Source: an uncultured beta proteobacterium (lineage in GTDB: Bacteria > Pseudomonadota > Gammaproteobacteria > Burkholderiales > Burkholderiaceae_C). From it: DNA of 64,000 nt. Below the pieces are notes generated by a model. It did not search any database. It was not told where the DNA came from and worked only from the letters and a program-made list of their open reading frames with translations. The translations under genes were made by a program, and so were the position numbers. Location of the stretch: contig CAIRAW010000038.1 in assembly GCA_903876735.1 (NCBI GenBank), positions 181,175-245,174 of the forward strand, in the 5' to 3' direction. Below are positions 17,818 to 27,078 of the stretch, piece after piece (position 1 is the stretch's first letter; the number at the start of each line of letters is the position of its first letter).

Positions 17818-17870
17818 GGCTTTGTTTGCCAGCGGCAACAAATCCTCAGGCATTTGGCTAAACTCGCCCC

Positions 17871-19652
17871 ATGTCTGACGCCAAGCCCCGCCCTTCGCCC
17901 GCATCACCGCGTTCCCTGTCGGGGTTGATGCCATTTCTGCGGCCCTACCGTGGCCGCATTGCGCTGGCGCTGCTCTTTCTGGTGCTGGCAGCGCTGGCGA
18001 CACTGGCGTTTCCGATGGCGCTGCGCAGCCTGATCGACGGCGGTCTGGTGCAGTCCGACAAGGGCGCTCAGGTCATGGCCTTGCGCGAGCACTTTGTCGC
18101 CCTCTTCGCGGTCGCTACGGCGCTCGGTCTTTTTTCAGCGGCGCGGTTTTACATGGTGAGCTGGCTCGGCGAGCGCGTCACGTCCGATGTGCGCAACGCG
18201 GTCTATGCCCATGTGCTGCAGCAAAGCCCGGAGTTTTTTGAAACGACACAGACCGGCGAGGTGCTGTCGCGCCTCTCCGCTGACACGACGCTGGTGCAGA
18301 CGGTGGTGGGCTCCTCGCTCTCCATGGGCTTGCGCAATTCCGTGATGGGCCTGGGCGCGCTGGCGATGCTGATCTGGACCAACCCCTACGTCATGTTCCA
18401 GGTGCTGGGCATCCTGGTGTTGGTGGTGGTGCCGGCGCTTTGGTTTGGCCGGCGCGTGCGCAAGCTCTCGCGCGCCAGCCAGGACCGGATTGCCGACTCC
18501 AGCGCCATCGCCGCCGAGGTCCTGAACGCCATTCCCGTGGTGCAAAGCTACACCGCCGAAGGGCGCGAGGCGCAGCGCTTTACCGACTCCACCGAGAACG
18601 CTTTCGAGACCGCCGTGCGCCGCACCCGGGCCCGTTCGGTGCTGGTGGCTTTTGTCATCATCGCCACCTCGGCCGCCCTGCTCTGGGGCCTGTACCAGGG
18701 CACGCAGGCAGTAATGGCCGGACGCATCAGCGCGGGCGATCTGGGGCAGACGGTCATGTACGTGATCATTCTGGCCAGCGCCTTTGCCATCCTGGGCGAG
18801 GTCTATGGCGACCTGCTGCGCGCCGCTGGCGCCACCGAACGCCTGATGGAGTTGCTGGGCAGCCGCTCGCCGATCAGCTCACCCGCAAATCCGGTGGCAG
18901 CGCCGCTGCAGCTCGCCGGCAGTGCGCTGCGCTTCGATGCCATCGATTTCCACTACCCGTCGCGCCCGAAACAGGCGGCGCTGCGAAATTTTTCTCTGGA
19001 TGTGAAGGCGGGCCAGACCGTGGCGCTGGTGGGGCCCAGCGGCGCGGGGAAAAGCACGGTGTTTCAGTTGCTGCTGCGTTTCTACGATCCGGCCGCGGGC
19101 CGCATCGTGCTCGACGGTGTCGCCACGCGCAATATGGCGCTGCACGACCTGCGCCAGCGCATCGGCATCGTGCCGCAGGACGCCGTGATCTTCTCCAGCA
19201 GCGCACTGGAGAACATCCGCTACGGCAAGCCCAACGCCAGCGTTGAAGAGGTCAAGTCCGCCGCGCAGGCCGCTTTTGCCGACGAGTTCATCCGCGCCCT
19301 GCCCGACGGCTACGACACTTTCCTGGGCGAGCGCGGCGTGCGTCTCTCGGGTGGGCAGCGCCAGCGCATTGCGATAGCGCGCGCCATGCTGAAAAACCCG
19401 CCGCTGCTGCTGCTTGATGAGGCCACCAGCGCGCTCGACGCCGAGAGCGAGCGCATGGTGCAGGCCGCCCTTGAGTCGGCCATGCGTGACCGCACGACGC
19501 TGGTCATCGCGCACCGCCTGGCCACCGTGCAAAAAGCCGACCTGATCGTGGTGCTGGACCACGGCCAGTTGGTGGAACAGGGCACGCACGCCGAACTGGT
19601 GGCGCGCGGTGGCGTTTACGCCGGGCTGGCCGCGTTGCAGTTCAACGCCTGA
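17871..19652 (+). CDS. MsbA-like ABC exporter (fused membrane and ATPase domains)
   Basis: 593 aa half-transporter. Six membrane helices in residues ~25-310 are followed by an ATPase with Walker A GPSGAGKST, Q-loop IVPQDAVIF, signature LSGGQRQRIAIARA, Walker B LLLLDEATSALD and switch His IAHRL. A homodimer would export lipid or drug substrates from the inner membrane. The group is often annotated MsbA/LmrA-like; true MsbA is usually next to lpxK, which is absent here. The start ATG lacks a visible Shine-Dalgarno. It is divergent from marR and ends 2 bases from gdhB (convergent). Confidence 0.92.
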   Translation: MSDAKPRPSPASPRSLSGLMPFLRPYRGRIALALLFLVLAALATLAFPMALRSLIDGGLVQSDKGAQVMALREHFVALFAVATALGLFSAARFYMVSWLGERVTSDVRNAVYAHVLQQSPEFFETTQTGEVLSRLSADTTLVQTVVGSSLSMGLRNSVMGLGALAMLIWTNPYVMFQVLGILVLVVVPALWFGRRVRKLSRASQDRIADSSAIAAEVLNAIPVVQSYTAEGREAQRFTDSTENAFETAVRRTRARSVLVAFVIIATSAALLWGLYQGTQAVMAGRISAGDLGQTVMYVIILASAFAILGEVYGDLLRAAGATERLMELLGSRSPISSPANPVAAPLQLAGSALRFDAIDFHYPSRPKQAALRNFSLDVKAGQTVALVGPSGAGKSTVFQLLLRFYDPAAGRIVLDGVATRNMALHDLRQRIGIVPQDAVIFSSSALENIRYGKPNASVEEVKSAAQAAFADEFIRALPDGYDTFLGERGVRLSGGQRQRIAIARAMLKNPPLLLLDEATSALDAESERMVQAALESAMRDRTTLVIAHRLATVQKADLIVVLDHGQLVEQGTHAELVARGGVYAGLAALQFNA

Positions 19653-19654
19653 CT

Positions 19655-22600
19655 TCAGGCCAAATGGCGCAACTCGCGCAGCGCCACCGAGACCGGTGCC
19701 AGGTCAGCGCCCTGGGTGCTGATGTCGGCCAGCAGGTGACACAGGCGCTCGACCGCCGGACCATGCTGCTCGCGCCAGACGGCGAGGTCCTCCTGGCGTG
19801 ACAGCAAGCCGCGCGTGATCTGGCTGGCAATTGAATAAACATCGTCGCGCGCACTGCCGCGCGCCTGCGTTTGCCACAGGGTGTCGGTCGGCAATCGGTT
19901 GATCTGGCCGCGCCAGCCCGGCAGATCAAGCGCGGCATCAACCCCGAAATAAGCGCGTGCCGCCTGCTCCAGACTGGTGCCGGCCTGCTGCGCCAGATCG
20001 GCCAGATCAAGCGCCGGGAAAATGAATTCCAGGGCAGTGAGACTTAGTGCCAGCGCCGCTTCAACACCGGCCTGCACCAGTGTGTCGCTCGCCTGTTGCC
20101 AGCGTGCATTGGCGCTCGCCGGCAGCCAGTCCGCCAGATGCGTGCGCAATTCCAACGCCGCCGGTTGGTAGCGCTGAATCAGCGTTGGCAAATCGCTGCC
20201 CTGGGCGCGCACGCGCAGCATCCAGCGCGAGGCGCGCTGGGCGATTGCGATCAGCCGGGCCAGCAGTTCAAGCTGCAGTGTGGCGTCGACGCGGTAGTCG
20301 AGCGCGTCGATCTGGTCCCACAGTGGCTCGAGCGCAAAGATCTCGCGCGCCAGCGTGAAAGCGCGAACCACGTCGGCCGTTGTGGCGCCGGCCTCGGATG
20401 CGATGAAGTTGACGAAAGTTGCGCCAGCGCGATTGACCATGGTGTTGGTCATGTAGGTGGCGACGATCTCGCGCCTGAGCGGATGCGCCGCGATGGCGGC
20501 ACCGAATTTCTCGCTCAGAACATGCGGAAAGTACGCTTTCAGCGCACGCTTGAAGTAGGGATCGTCCGGCAGGTTGCTCAGCAGCAGATCGTCATAGATC
20601 GACATCTTGGCGTAGGCCAGCAGCACCCCGCTCTCGGGCGCCGTCAGGCCGGCTTTGCGTGCGCGCCGGCGGGCGATCTCCTCGTCGGTCGGCAGGAACT
20701 CGATGGCGCGGTCAAGCCGGCCATGACTTTCCAGCCATTGCAGCAGGCGCTGCTGGCCGTCGAGCAGATAGGACGCGCGGTGTGCTGCGATGTCGAGCGC
20801 CTGCGTCTGGTAGTAGTTGTCAGTCAGCACCAGCAGGCCAACCTCGTCGGTCATCGAGGCCAGCACGTCGTTGCGCTGCTTGAGTGTGAGGTCACCGGCC
20901 TCGACCACGCTGCCGAGCAGGATCTTGATGTTGACTTCATGATCAGAGCAATCAACGCCGGCCGAGTTGTCGATCGCATCGGAGTAGACCAGTCCACCCT
21001 TTTGCGCATACTCGATGCGCCCGTTCTGCGTGCAGCCGAGATTACCGCCTTCGACCACGACCTTGCAGCGCAGTTCGCTGCCATTGACCCGAAAGCTATC
21101 ACCCGCCTTGTCGCCGGCCTGGGCGTGGCTCTCAAAGCTGGCTTTGACGTAGGTGCCAATGCCGCCGTTGTAAAGCAGATCGACCGGCGCCAGCAGCATG
21201 GCGCGCAGCAGTTCCACCGGGGTCAGCTCGCTGGCCGTTATCCCCAGCGCAGCACGCGCCTCATCGCTCAGCGTGATCGATTTGGCGCTGCGCGGGTAAA
21301 CGCCGCCACCTTTGGAAATCAGGCTCTTGTCATAGTCGTCCCAGCTGGAACGCGAGAGGGCGAACAGGCGCTGGCGCTCGGCATGCGAGCGTGCAACGTT
21401 GGGGCTGGGGTCGATGAAGATGTGACGATGGTCGAAGGCCGCCAGCAGTTGAATGTGCTCGGACAGCAGCATGCCGTTGCCAAAAACGTCGCCCGACATA
21501 TCGCCGATACCAATGACCGTGAAGTCAGTGCTCTGGATGTTGAGTGAGCGGGCGCGAAAGTGGCGCTTGGCCGACTCCCAAGCGCCGCGCGCCGTGATGC
21601 CCATCTTTTTGTGGTCATAGCCGACCGAACCGCCCGAGGCAAAGGCGTCGCCGAGCCAGAAACCGTAGTCAGCTGACACGCTGTTGGCAATGTCAGAGAA
21701 GCTGGCCGTGCCCTTGTCGGCTGCCACCACGAGGTAGGGGTCATCGCCATCGTGGCGCACCACGTTGACCGGCGGTACCACCGCACCCTTGAGCAGGTTG
21801 TCGGTCAGATCCAGCAGCCCGGCCAGGAACAGCTTGTAGCAAGCCACACCCTCGGCGGCGTAGGCCTCGCGCTCGCTGCTCGGCGGCGCTGTTTTGAGCA
21901 CAAAGCCGCCTTTGGAACCGACCGGAACGATGACGGTGTTCTTGACATGCTGGGCCTTGACCAGACCCAGGATTTCGGTGCGGAAGTCTTCGCGCCGGTC
22001 GGACCAGCGGATGCCACCCCGCGCGACCTTGCCATTGCGCAGGTGGATGCCCTCGACGCGCGGCGAATAGACCCAGATTTCAAACAGGGGCTTGGGCTCG
22101 GGCACGCCCGGCATTTCGCGCGGGTTGAACTTGAAGCTCAGATACGGCTTGTGGCCACCATTGGCAGCAGCCTGCCAGACATTGGTGCGCACGGTGGCCA
22201 TGACTGCGGCGTAGAACTGGCGCAGGATGCGGTCTTCGTCCAGGCTGACGACCGCAACCAGATGGGTTTCGATCTGCTTTGCCAGATGCGCCTGACTGTC
22301 TTTGTTGTGGGCAAGCAGCGCCGGATCAAAACGCGCCTTGAACAGTTCGACGATGGCCTGGGCGATACCGGCGTTATTGTTGAGTGTGGCTTCGATATAG
22401 CTCTGGCTGAAACCAAAGCCGAGTTGCTTGAAGTAGCGCGTGTAGGCGCGCAGCACGGCAATGGCGCGCGCATCGAGCGTGGTGCTGAGTACCAGCTTGT
22501 TCAAGTCGTCGCTCTCGACCTCGCCGCGCCAGGCCTGGCAGAACAGGGCTTCAAAACGCGCCTTGACGCTCGCCAGGTCGGTACTGGCGGGCAGTTGCAG

Positions 22601-24409
22601 CCCAAGGTCATGAATCCACAGAGCCGTGTTGCCGGCATCAATGTGATACGGATGCTCGTCAAGCACGCGCGCGCCCATGCGCTCAAGCACCGGCAATGAA
22701 TCCGACAGCGTGACCTTGGCCGTGTTGTAAATCTTGAAACGCAACAAACCTGAACCGCCGTCAATCGCACGGTAGAGCTTGACCGCCATCGGCTTGGTCT
22801 CGCTCAAGCCTGCCAGCAGATCGACATCTTCGGCGCCTTCGGCAGCGGAGAAATCTTCGCGGTAGGCGATCGGGAAGGCATTGGCAAAGCGGTGCGCCAG
22901 CAGCAGGCCCGGGCCTTCGCCGTGGGCGCGCAGCAGTTCGGCACTGCAGTCGTCTTCCCAGCGCTGCGCCAGTTTGGCCACACGCGCTTCGAGCGCGGCC
23001 AGGTTGACGCTTTGTGGCGCAGCCGCCTTGGCGCGCACCAGGTAATGAATGCGGGCTTGCGGGCTGTCGGTCAATGTTGGCGTGAACTCGATCGACTGGC
23101 CATCGAGCGCCGCCATCAGTTCGTTGCCGATGCGGATGCGCAACTCGGTATTGAAGCGCTCGCGCGGAACAAAGACCTGGACCGAAGTGAAGCGGCCAAA
23201 CGGGTCGCGGCGCAGGAAGACCCGGGTACGCTGGCGTTCCTGCAAGCGCAGGATGCCAATGGCGTGCTCGGCCAGGGTGGCGGCATCGATCTGAAACAGT
23301 TCGTCGCGCGGGTAGGCATCGAGAATCGCCTGCAGCGCCTTGGACGCATGGCTGTCGGGCACGACGCCGGCGCTGGCCATGACCTGCGCGGCACGCCGGC
23401 GCACAAGCGGTATACCGCTGACCAGGGCCGAGTAGGCGGCCGAGGTGTAAAGACCCAGGAACCGCACTTCACCGATGACCTGACCACCGGCGTCGAAACG
23501 CTTGACGCCGATGTAGTCGAGCCAGGCCGGGCGGTGCACGGTGGCGCGCGTCATGGCCTTGGTCACCAGCACCAGTTCGCTCGACTCGATCAGGGCCACA
23601 GCCTCGGGCGGCAGCCGGGTTTCACTGGTATTGACCGGCCCGCGCAGAATACCCAGACCCGAGTCGGGCCGTGCGATCAAAATGACCTGGTCACCGTCGC
23701 GCTTCAAATCGTAGTCGCGTGCGCCCAGAAAGGTGAAATGGCGCTCCTGCAGCCATTGCAGAAAATCGATGCCTTCCTGCCGGTTCTCCGGCGACAGGCT
23801 TGAATTCGTGGCCGCGGCGCTGATGGCCTGCACCCGCGCCAGCATGGCTGGCCAATCCTGCACCGCGACGCGCACGTCGCCGAGCACCCGGATCAGTTCA
23901 TCGGCCAGTGCCTGCTGCTCGGCCGCAGCGACGATGCGATCGCATTCGACCAGAATCAGGGATTCGACCGCACTGCCGGATTCAGTGGCCGTGGCCGCGC
24001 TGCTGGCGCTGCTGATCTTGCCTTGCGCGTCGCGCACCACACACATCAGCGGATGAACGATCCAGTGCGCCGTACGTCCGGCACGGTTGATCGCCATGGT
24101 GACCGAGTCCACCAGAAACGGCATGTCGTCATGCACGATCTGCACCACGGTGTGCTCGCTGACAAAGCCGTCTTCGGCCAGCGTCGGGTTGAACACCCGC
24201 ACGCGCGCGCTCTGCGCAGCGCGCGGCGCATCAAGCAGACGCCAGTGCGCATTGGCGATCGCGTAGAGCGTGGCCGCGTTGTGGGCCGCCATCTCGTCCG
24301 GGTCGGTGTTCTCGAAGTAGGCCGCGATGAAGCCGGCTTGCCGGGTGGCCACTGGCCCTGCATGCGCCTTCAGGTAGTCCAGCAATTCGCTTGATGGGGT
24401 ATTTGTCAT
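19655..24409 (-). CDS. gdhB: NAD-specific glutamate dehydrogenase, large (GDH-180) class
   Basis: 1584 aa, the normal size of the bacterial ~180 kDa class. It interconverts glutamate and 2-oxoglutarate plus ammonia with NAD, mainly in the catabolic direction. A long N-terminal regulatory region (about 1-700, with the ACT-like stretches of this class) precedes the catalytic core: KFNPREMPGVPEPKP, GIRWSDRREDFRTEILGLVKAQ, the lysine-bearing VPVGSKGGFVLK, and the NAD domain VVVEGGNLGCTQ with DAIDNSAGVDCSDHEVN. A C-terminal helical part follows. Single gene, reading toward the ABC exporter. No break or frameshift is seen. Confidence 0.96.
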   Translation of the reverse strand: MTNTPSSELLDYLKAHAGPVATRQAGFIAAYFENTDPDEMAAHNAATLYAIANAHWRLLDAPRAAQSARVRVFNPTLAEDGFVSEHTVVQIVHDDMPFLVDSVTMAINRAGRTAHWIVHPLMCVVRDAQGKISSASSAATATESGSAVESLILVECDRIVAAAEQQALADELIRVLGDVRVAVQDWPAMLARVQAISAAATNSSLSPENRQEGIDFLQWLQERHFTFLGARDYDLKRDGDQVILIARPDSGLGILRGPVNTSETRLPPEAVALIESSELVLVTKAMTRATVHRPAWLDYIGVKRFDAGGQVIGEVRFLGLYTSAAYSALVSGIPLVRRRAAQVMASAGVVPDSHASKALQAILDAYPRDELFQIDAATLAEHAIGILRLQERQRTRVFLRRDPFGRFTSVQVFVPRERFNTELRIRIGNELMAALDGQSIEFTPTLTDSPQARIHYLVRAKAAAPQSVNLAALEARVAKLAQRWEDDCSAELLRAHGEGPGLLLAHRFANAFPIAYREDFSAAEGAEDVDLLAGLSETKPMAVKLYRAIDGGSGLLRFKIYNTAKVTLSDSLPVLERMGARVLDEHPYHIDAGNTALWIHDLGLQLPASTDLASVKARFEALFCQAWRGEVESDDLNKLVLSTTLDARAIAVLRAYTRYFKQLGFGFSQSYIEATLNNNAGIAQAIVELFKARFDPALLAHNKDSQAHLAKQIETHLVAVVSLDEDRILRQFYAAVMATVRTNVWQAAANGGHKPYLSFKFNPREMPGVPEPKPLFEIWVYSPRVEGIHLRNGKVARGGIRWSDRREDFRTEILGLVKAQHVKNTVIVPVGSKGGFVLKTAPPSSEREAYAAEGVACYKLFLAGLLDLTDNLLKGAVVPPVNVVRHDGDDPYLVVAADKGTASFSDIANSVSADYGFWLGDAFASGGSVGYDHKKMGITARGAWESAKRHFRARSLNIQSTDFTVIGIGDMSGDVFGNGMLLSEHIQLLAAFDHRHIFIDPSPNVARSHAERQRLFALSRSSWDDYDKSLISKGGGVYPRSAKSITLSDEARAALGITASELTPVELLRAMLLAPVDLLYNGGIGTYVKASFESHAQAGDKAGDSFRVNGSELRCKVVVEGGNLGCTQNGRIEYAQKGGLVYSDAIDNSAGVDCSDHEVNIKILLGSVVEAGDLTLKQRNDVLASMTDEVGLLVLTDNYYQTQALDIAAHRASYLLDGQQRLLQWLESHGRLDRAIEFLPTDEEIARRRARKAGLTAPESGVLLAYAKMSIYDDLLLSNLPDDPYFKRALKAYFPHVLSEKFGAAIAAHPLRREIVATYMTNTMVNRAGATFVNFIASEAGATTADVVRAFTLAREIFALEPLWDQIDALDYRVDATLQLELLARLIAIAQRASRWMLRVRAQGSDLPTLIQRYQPAALELRTHLADWLPASANARWQQASDTLVQAGVEAALALSLTALEFIFPALDLADLAQQAGTSLEQAARAYFGVDAALDLPGWRGQINRLPTDTLWQTQARGSARDDVYSIASQITRGLLSRQEDLAVWREQHGPAVERLCHLLADISTQGADLAPVSVALRELRHLA

Positions 24410-24451
24410 TATTCATCCCTCACTTGATCGTTAAATGAATCCAGATGCAGA

Positions 24452-24901
24452 TCACTGCAGCTGGCCTTTGAGCGCATCGGGCAGTTGCAATTGCAGCACG
24501 GCAATGCCCTCCTCGATCAGGGCCTCGGTCTCTACGCTCGTGGCATGACCGCGAATGCCGCGCTCGGGAACCTCGCCATAGTGAATCTTGCGTGCCTCCT
24601 CGGCGAACCGGGATCCGACATCGTCGGTATTGGCCAGAATGCGCTGCGCCAGCGCCATCCAGGCCGCTTGCAGACTCGGCTCAATGGCGACGTTGGGAAC
24701 GGGTTGCGGCGCCGGGGCGGACTCGGCGCGACCCGCGCCAAGGTTCAGACGCGGCGCGCTCAGGCGCTTGGTGATGGCTGCATTGCCGCAGACCGGACAT
24801 TCGATCAGGTCGCGCTGACGCTGGGAGAGAAAATCGCCTTCACTCGCAAACCAGCCCTCGAACAGGTGCTGCTGTCCACATTGAAGATCGAGGACTTTCA
24901 T
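24452..24901 (-). CDS. DUF1178 family protein (zinc-ribbon-like)
   Basis: 149 aa. The N-terminus MKVLDLQCGQQHLFEGWF, a CPVCG pair at 35-39 and the following ITKRLSAPRLN are the DUF1178 signature. Cys8, His12 and Cys35/Cys38 could bind zinc. Function unknown. It lies 7 bases after the NUDIX gene and upstream of gdhB on the same strand. Confidence 0.88.
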   Translation of the reverse strand: MKVLDLQCGQQHLFEGWFASEGDFLSQRQRDLIECPVCGNAAITKRLSAPRLNLGAGRAESAPAPQPVPNVAIEPSLQAAWMALAQRILANTDDVGSRFAEEARKIHYGEVPERGIRGHATSVETEALIEEGIAVLQLQLPDALKGQLQ

Positions 24902-24908
24902 GGCAGCA

Positions 24909-25514
24909 TTATCCGGCGATACCGGCGTCCAGAGCTGATTGCCAGCTTAAATCCCAGACGCCCGACAAGACGTTCTGCAACCATAAGGCCGCGCTCAGGG
25001 TCTTGCCATCGGTGACCCTGCCGTCGCGGCACCACTGCAGCAATTCGGCCGGCGTCGCGCTGAACACATCAAGAAACTCACCAGGGTCGAGTCGGCGCGC
25101 TCCAGCGCTCAGACCCCGCGCAAACCAGATCTCAATGACCTCGCTCGAATAAGAGATCACCGGGTGCAAAACGCCAGCGCGCGCCCAGCCAGTGGCGCTG
25201 TAACCGGTCTCTTCATGGAGTTCGCGCTGCGCACAAAGCTGCAGACATTCCCCAGCGTCGCGCTTGCCAGCCGGGAACTCGATCATGACCTGCCCGACGG
25301 GATAACGAAACTGTCGCTCAAGCACGACGCGGATCGCCCCGCTGGCGTCTTCGAGCAACGGAACAATCATGACGGCACCGGGATGGACTACGTATTCCCG
25401 GCTTGCGCTCGTTCCATCGGGGAGTCGGACCGTGTCGCGAAAAGCGTGCAGCAACCGACCCTTGAACAACTCCTGGCTGGAGACTTGCTCCTCGATCAGA
25501 TGGCGATCATCCAT
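24909..25514 (-). CDS. NUDIX hydrolase (ADP-ribose pyrophosphatase-like)
   Basis: 201 aa from ATG 25514 (MDDRHLIEEQ), chosen because an upstream start would overlap nuoN. The Nudix box is complete: GKRDAGE, seven residues, RELHEETGYS. YVVHPGAVMIVPLL and VLERQFRYPVGQVMIEFPAG are typical of the ADP-ribose pyrophosphatase (NudF) group, which splits ADP-ribose to AMP and ribose-5-phosphate. It follows nuoN by 38 bases, so it may ride on the complex I transcript. Confidence 0.88.
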   Translation of the reverse strand: MDDRHLIEEQVSSQELFKGRLLHAFRDTVRLPDGTSASREYVVHPGAVMIVPLLEDASGAIRVVLERQFRYPVGQVMIEFPAGKRDAGECLQLCAQRELHEETGYSATGWARAGVLHPVISYSSEVIEIWFARGLSAGARRLDPGEFLDVFSATPAELLQWCRDGRVTDGKTLSAALWLQNVLSGVWDLSWQSALDAGIAG

Positions 25515-25552
25515 ACGAATTTTTTTGGCGGCAGCGCCCGCCAGGCGGGCTA

Positions 25553-27040
25553 TCAGGTGCCCAGCATCTGAACCACGGCATCCGCACACAGCACCATCAG
25601 GCCGCCAGGGACCAGACCGAGAATCAGCACCAGGGCGCCGTTAATGGACAGGACAACCCGCACATCGAGTGGCGCCGACACCGTAGTGGCCGTGATCGGC
25701 TGGTCAAAGTACATGACCTTGATCACGCGCAGGTAGTAGAAGGCGCCGATCAGCGACATCACGACAGCGAACACGGCCACACCGATGTGGAAGGCCTGGC
25801 CCGAAGCAATCAGGGCCTGCAGCACTGAGAGCTTGGCGTAGAAACCGACCATTGGCGGGATGCCGGCCAACGAGAACAGACAGACCGCCATCACCGCCGC
25901 ATAGAGCGGGCTGCGTTGGTTCAAGCCCGCAAAATCCGAGATTTCTTCGCTCTCGAAGCCTTCGCGTGCCAGCAGCAGAATGACGCCGAAACTGGCCAAT
26001 GTTGTCAAGACATAGGTGATGACATAGAACATGGATGAGCTGTAGGCATTGGCGGCCGAATTGATGTTGCCATTGATGACGCCCGACATCATGCCCAGCA
26101 GCACGAAACCCATCTGTGAGATGGTGGAGAAGGCCAGCATGCGTTTCAGATTGGTCTGCGCGATGGCGGCCAGATTACCGATGATGAGCGAGCCGACCGA
26201 GAGCACCAGCAACATCTGCTGCCAGTCTATGGCCAGCGGCAACATGCCTTCAACCAGCAGACGAATCATGATGGCGAAAGCGGCAAGCTTGGGTGCGCCG
26301 CCAATCATCAGCGTGATGGCCGTCGGTGCACCCTGGTAGACGTCAGGAATCCACATGTGGAAGGGCACGACGCCGAGCTTGAAGGCCAAACCGGCCACAA
26401 TGAACACCAGACCGAAGATCAGCACCTGATGGCGGATCTGCCCTGAATTGATGGCCTTGAAGACGGCATTGATGTCGAGCGAACCGGTGGCGCCATACAT
26501 CATGGACATGCCGTACAGCAGGAAACCCGAAGCCAGGGCTCCGAGCACGAAATACTTCATCGCGGCTTCGGTCGCTGTCCCGTTGTCACGGCGCAGTGCC
26601 ACCAGTGCGTAGCTCGACAGGGTGAGCAGTTCCAGGCCAAGGTAGATGACCAGGAAATTGTTGCCCGAGATCATGACAAACATGCCGAGCAACGAAAAAA
26701 TGCTCAGGCTGAACATCTCGCCGCCGCGCAGCATGTCGCGATCGCCCGCGTAGGGACGCCCGTAGACCAGGGTCACCATGACCGCCACCGTGGCGAAGAA
26801 TTTGAGCCAGTTGCCCATCTGGTCACTGACCACCATGTTGCCAAAGCCATACAGGGTCATGCCGCTGCCGGCATAGCTTGCCTGCAGGAAGGCCACGACC
26901 GCCAGGGTCAGCAGGGTCATCAAGTAGGTCGCGGTCCGGCGCGGCGTCTTCACGCCCAGATCGACCAGTGCGATCACACAGCCCATGCCAAGCAGGATGA
27001 TTTCCGGGTACGCCGAGAGCCAACTGAGTTTATCGATCAT
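25553..27040 (-). CDS. nuoN: NADH-quinone oxidoreductase subunit N
   Basis: 495 aa, about 14 membrane helices; antiporter-like proton channel subunit of complex I. The central part has the conserved lysine helix region (GLAFKLGVVPFHMW) and GAPTAITLMIGGAPKLAAF. Last gene of the complete nuoA-N operon. Confidence 0.97.
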   Translation of the reverse strand: MIDKLSWLSAYPEIILLGMGCVIALVDLGVKTPRRTATYLMTLLTLAVVAFLQASYAGSGMTLYGFGNMVVSDQMGNWLKFFATVAVMVTLVYGRPYAGDRDMLRGGEMFSLSIFSLLGMFVMISGNNFLVIYLGLELLTLSSYALVALRRDNGTATEAAMKYFVLGALASGFLLYGMSMMYGATGSLDINAVFKAINSGQIRHQVLIFGLVFIVAGLAFKLGVVPFHMWIPDVYQGAPTAITLMIGGAPKLAAFAIMIRLLVEGMLPLAIDWQQMLLVLSVGSLIIGNLAAIAQTNLKRMLAFSTISQMGFVLLGMMSGVINGNINSAANAYSSSMFYVITYVLTTLASFGVILLLAREGFESEEISDFAGLNQRSPLYAAVMAVCLFSLAGIPPMVGFYAKLSVLQALIASGQAFHIGVAVFAVVMSLIGAFYYLRVIKVMYFDQPITATTVSAPLDVRVVLSINGALVLILGLVPGGLMVLCADAVVQMLGT

Positions 27041-27078
27041 TTTCTGTTTCTCTATTCAATTTGACCAGTTCAGACTGA

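Noticed and set aside
20096..21547. A long plus-strand open frame opposite the glutamate dehydrogenase gene
   Set aside because: It lies entirely antisense to the conserved catalytic core and shows no recognisable domain.
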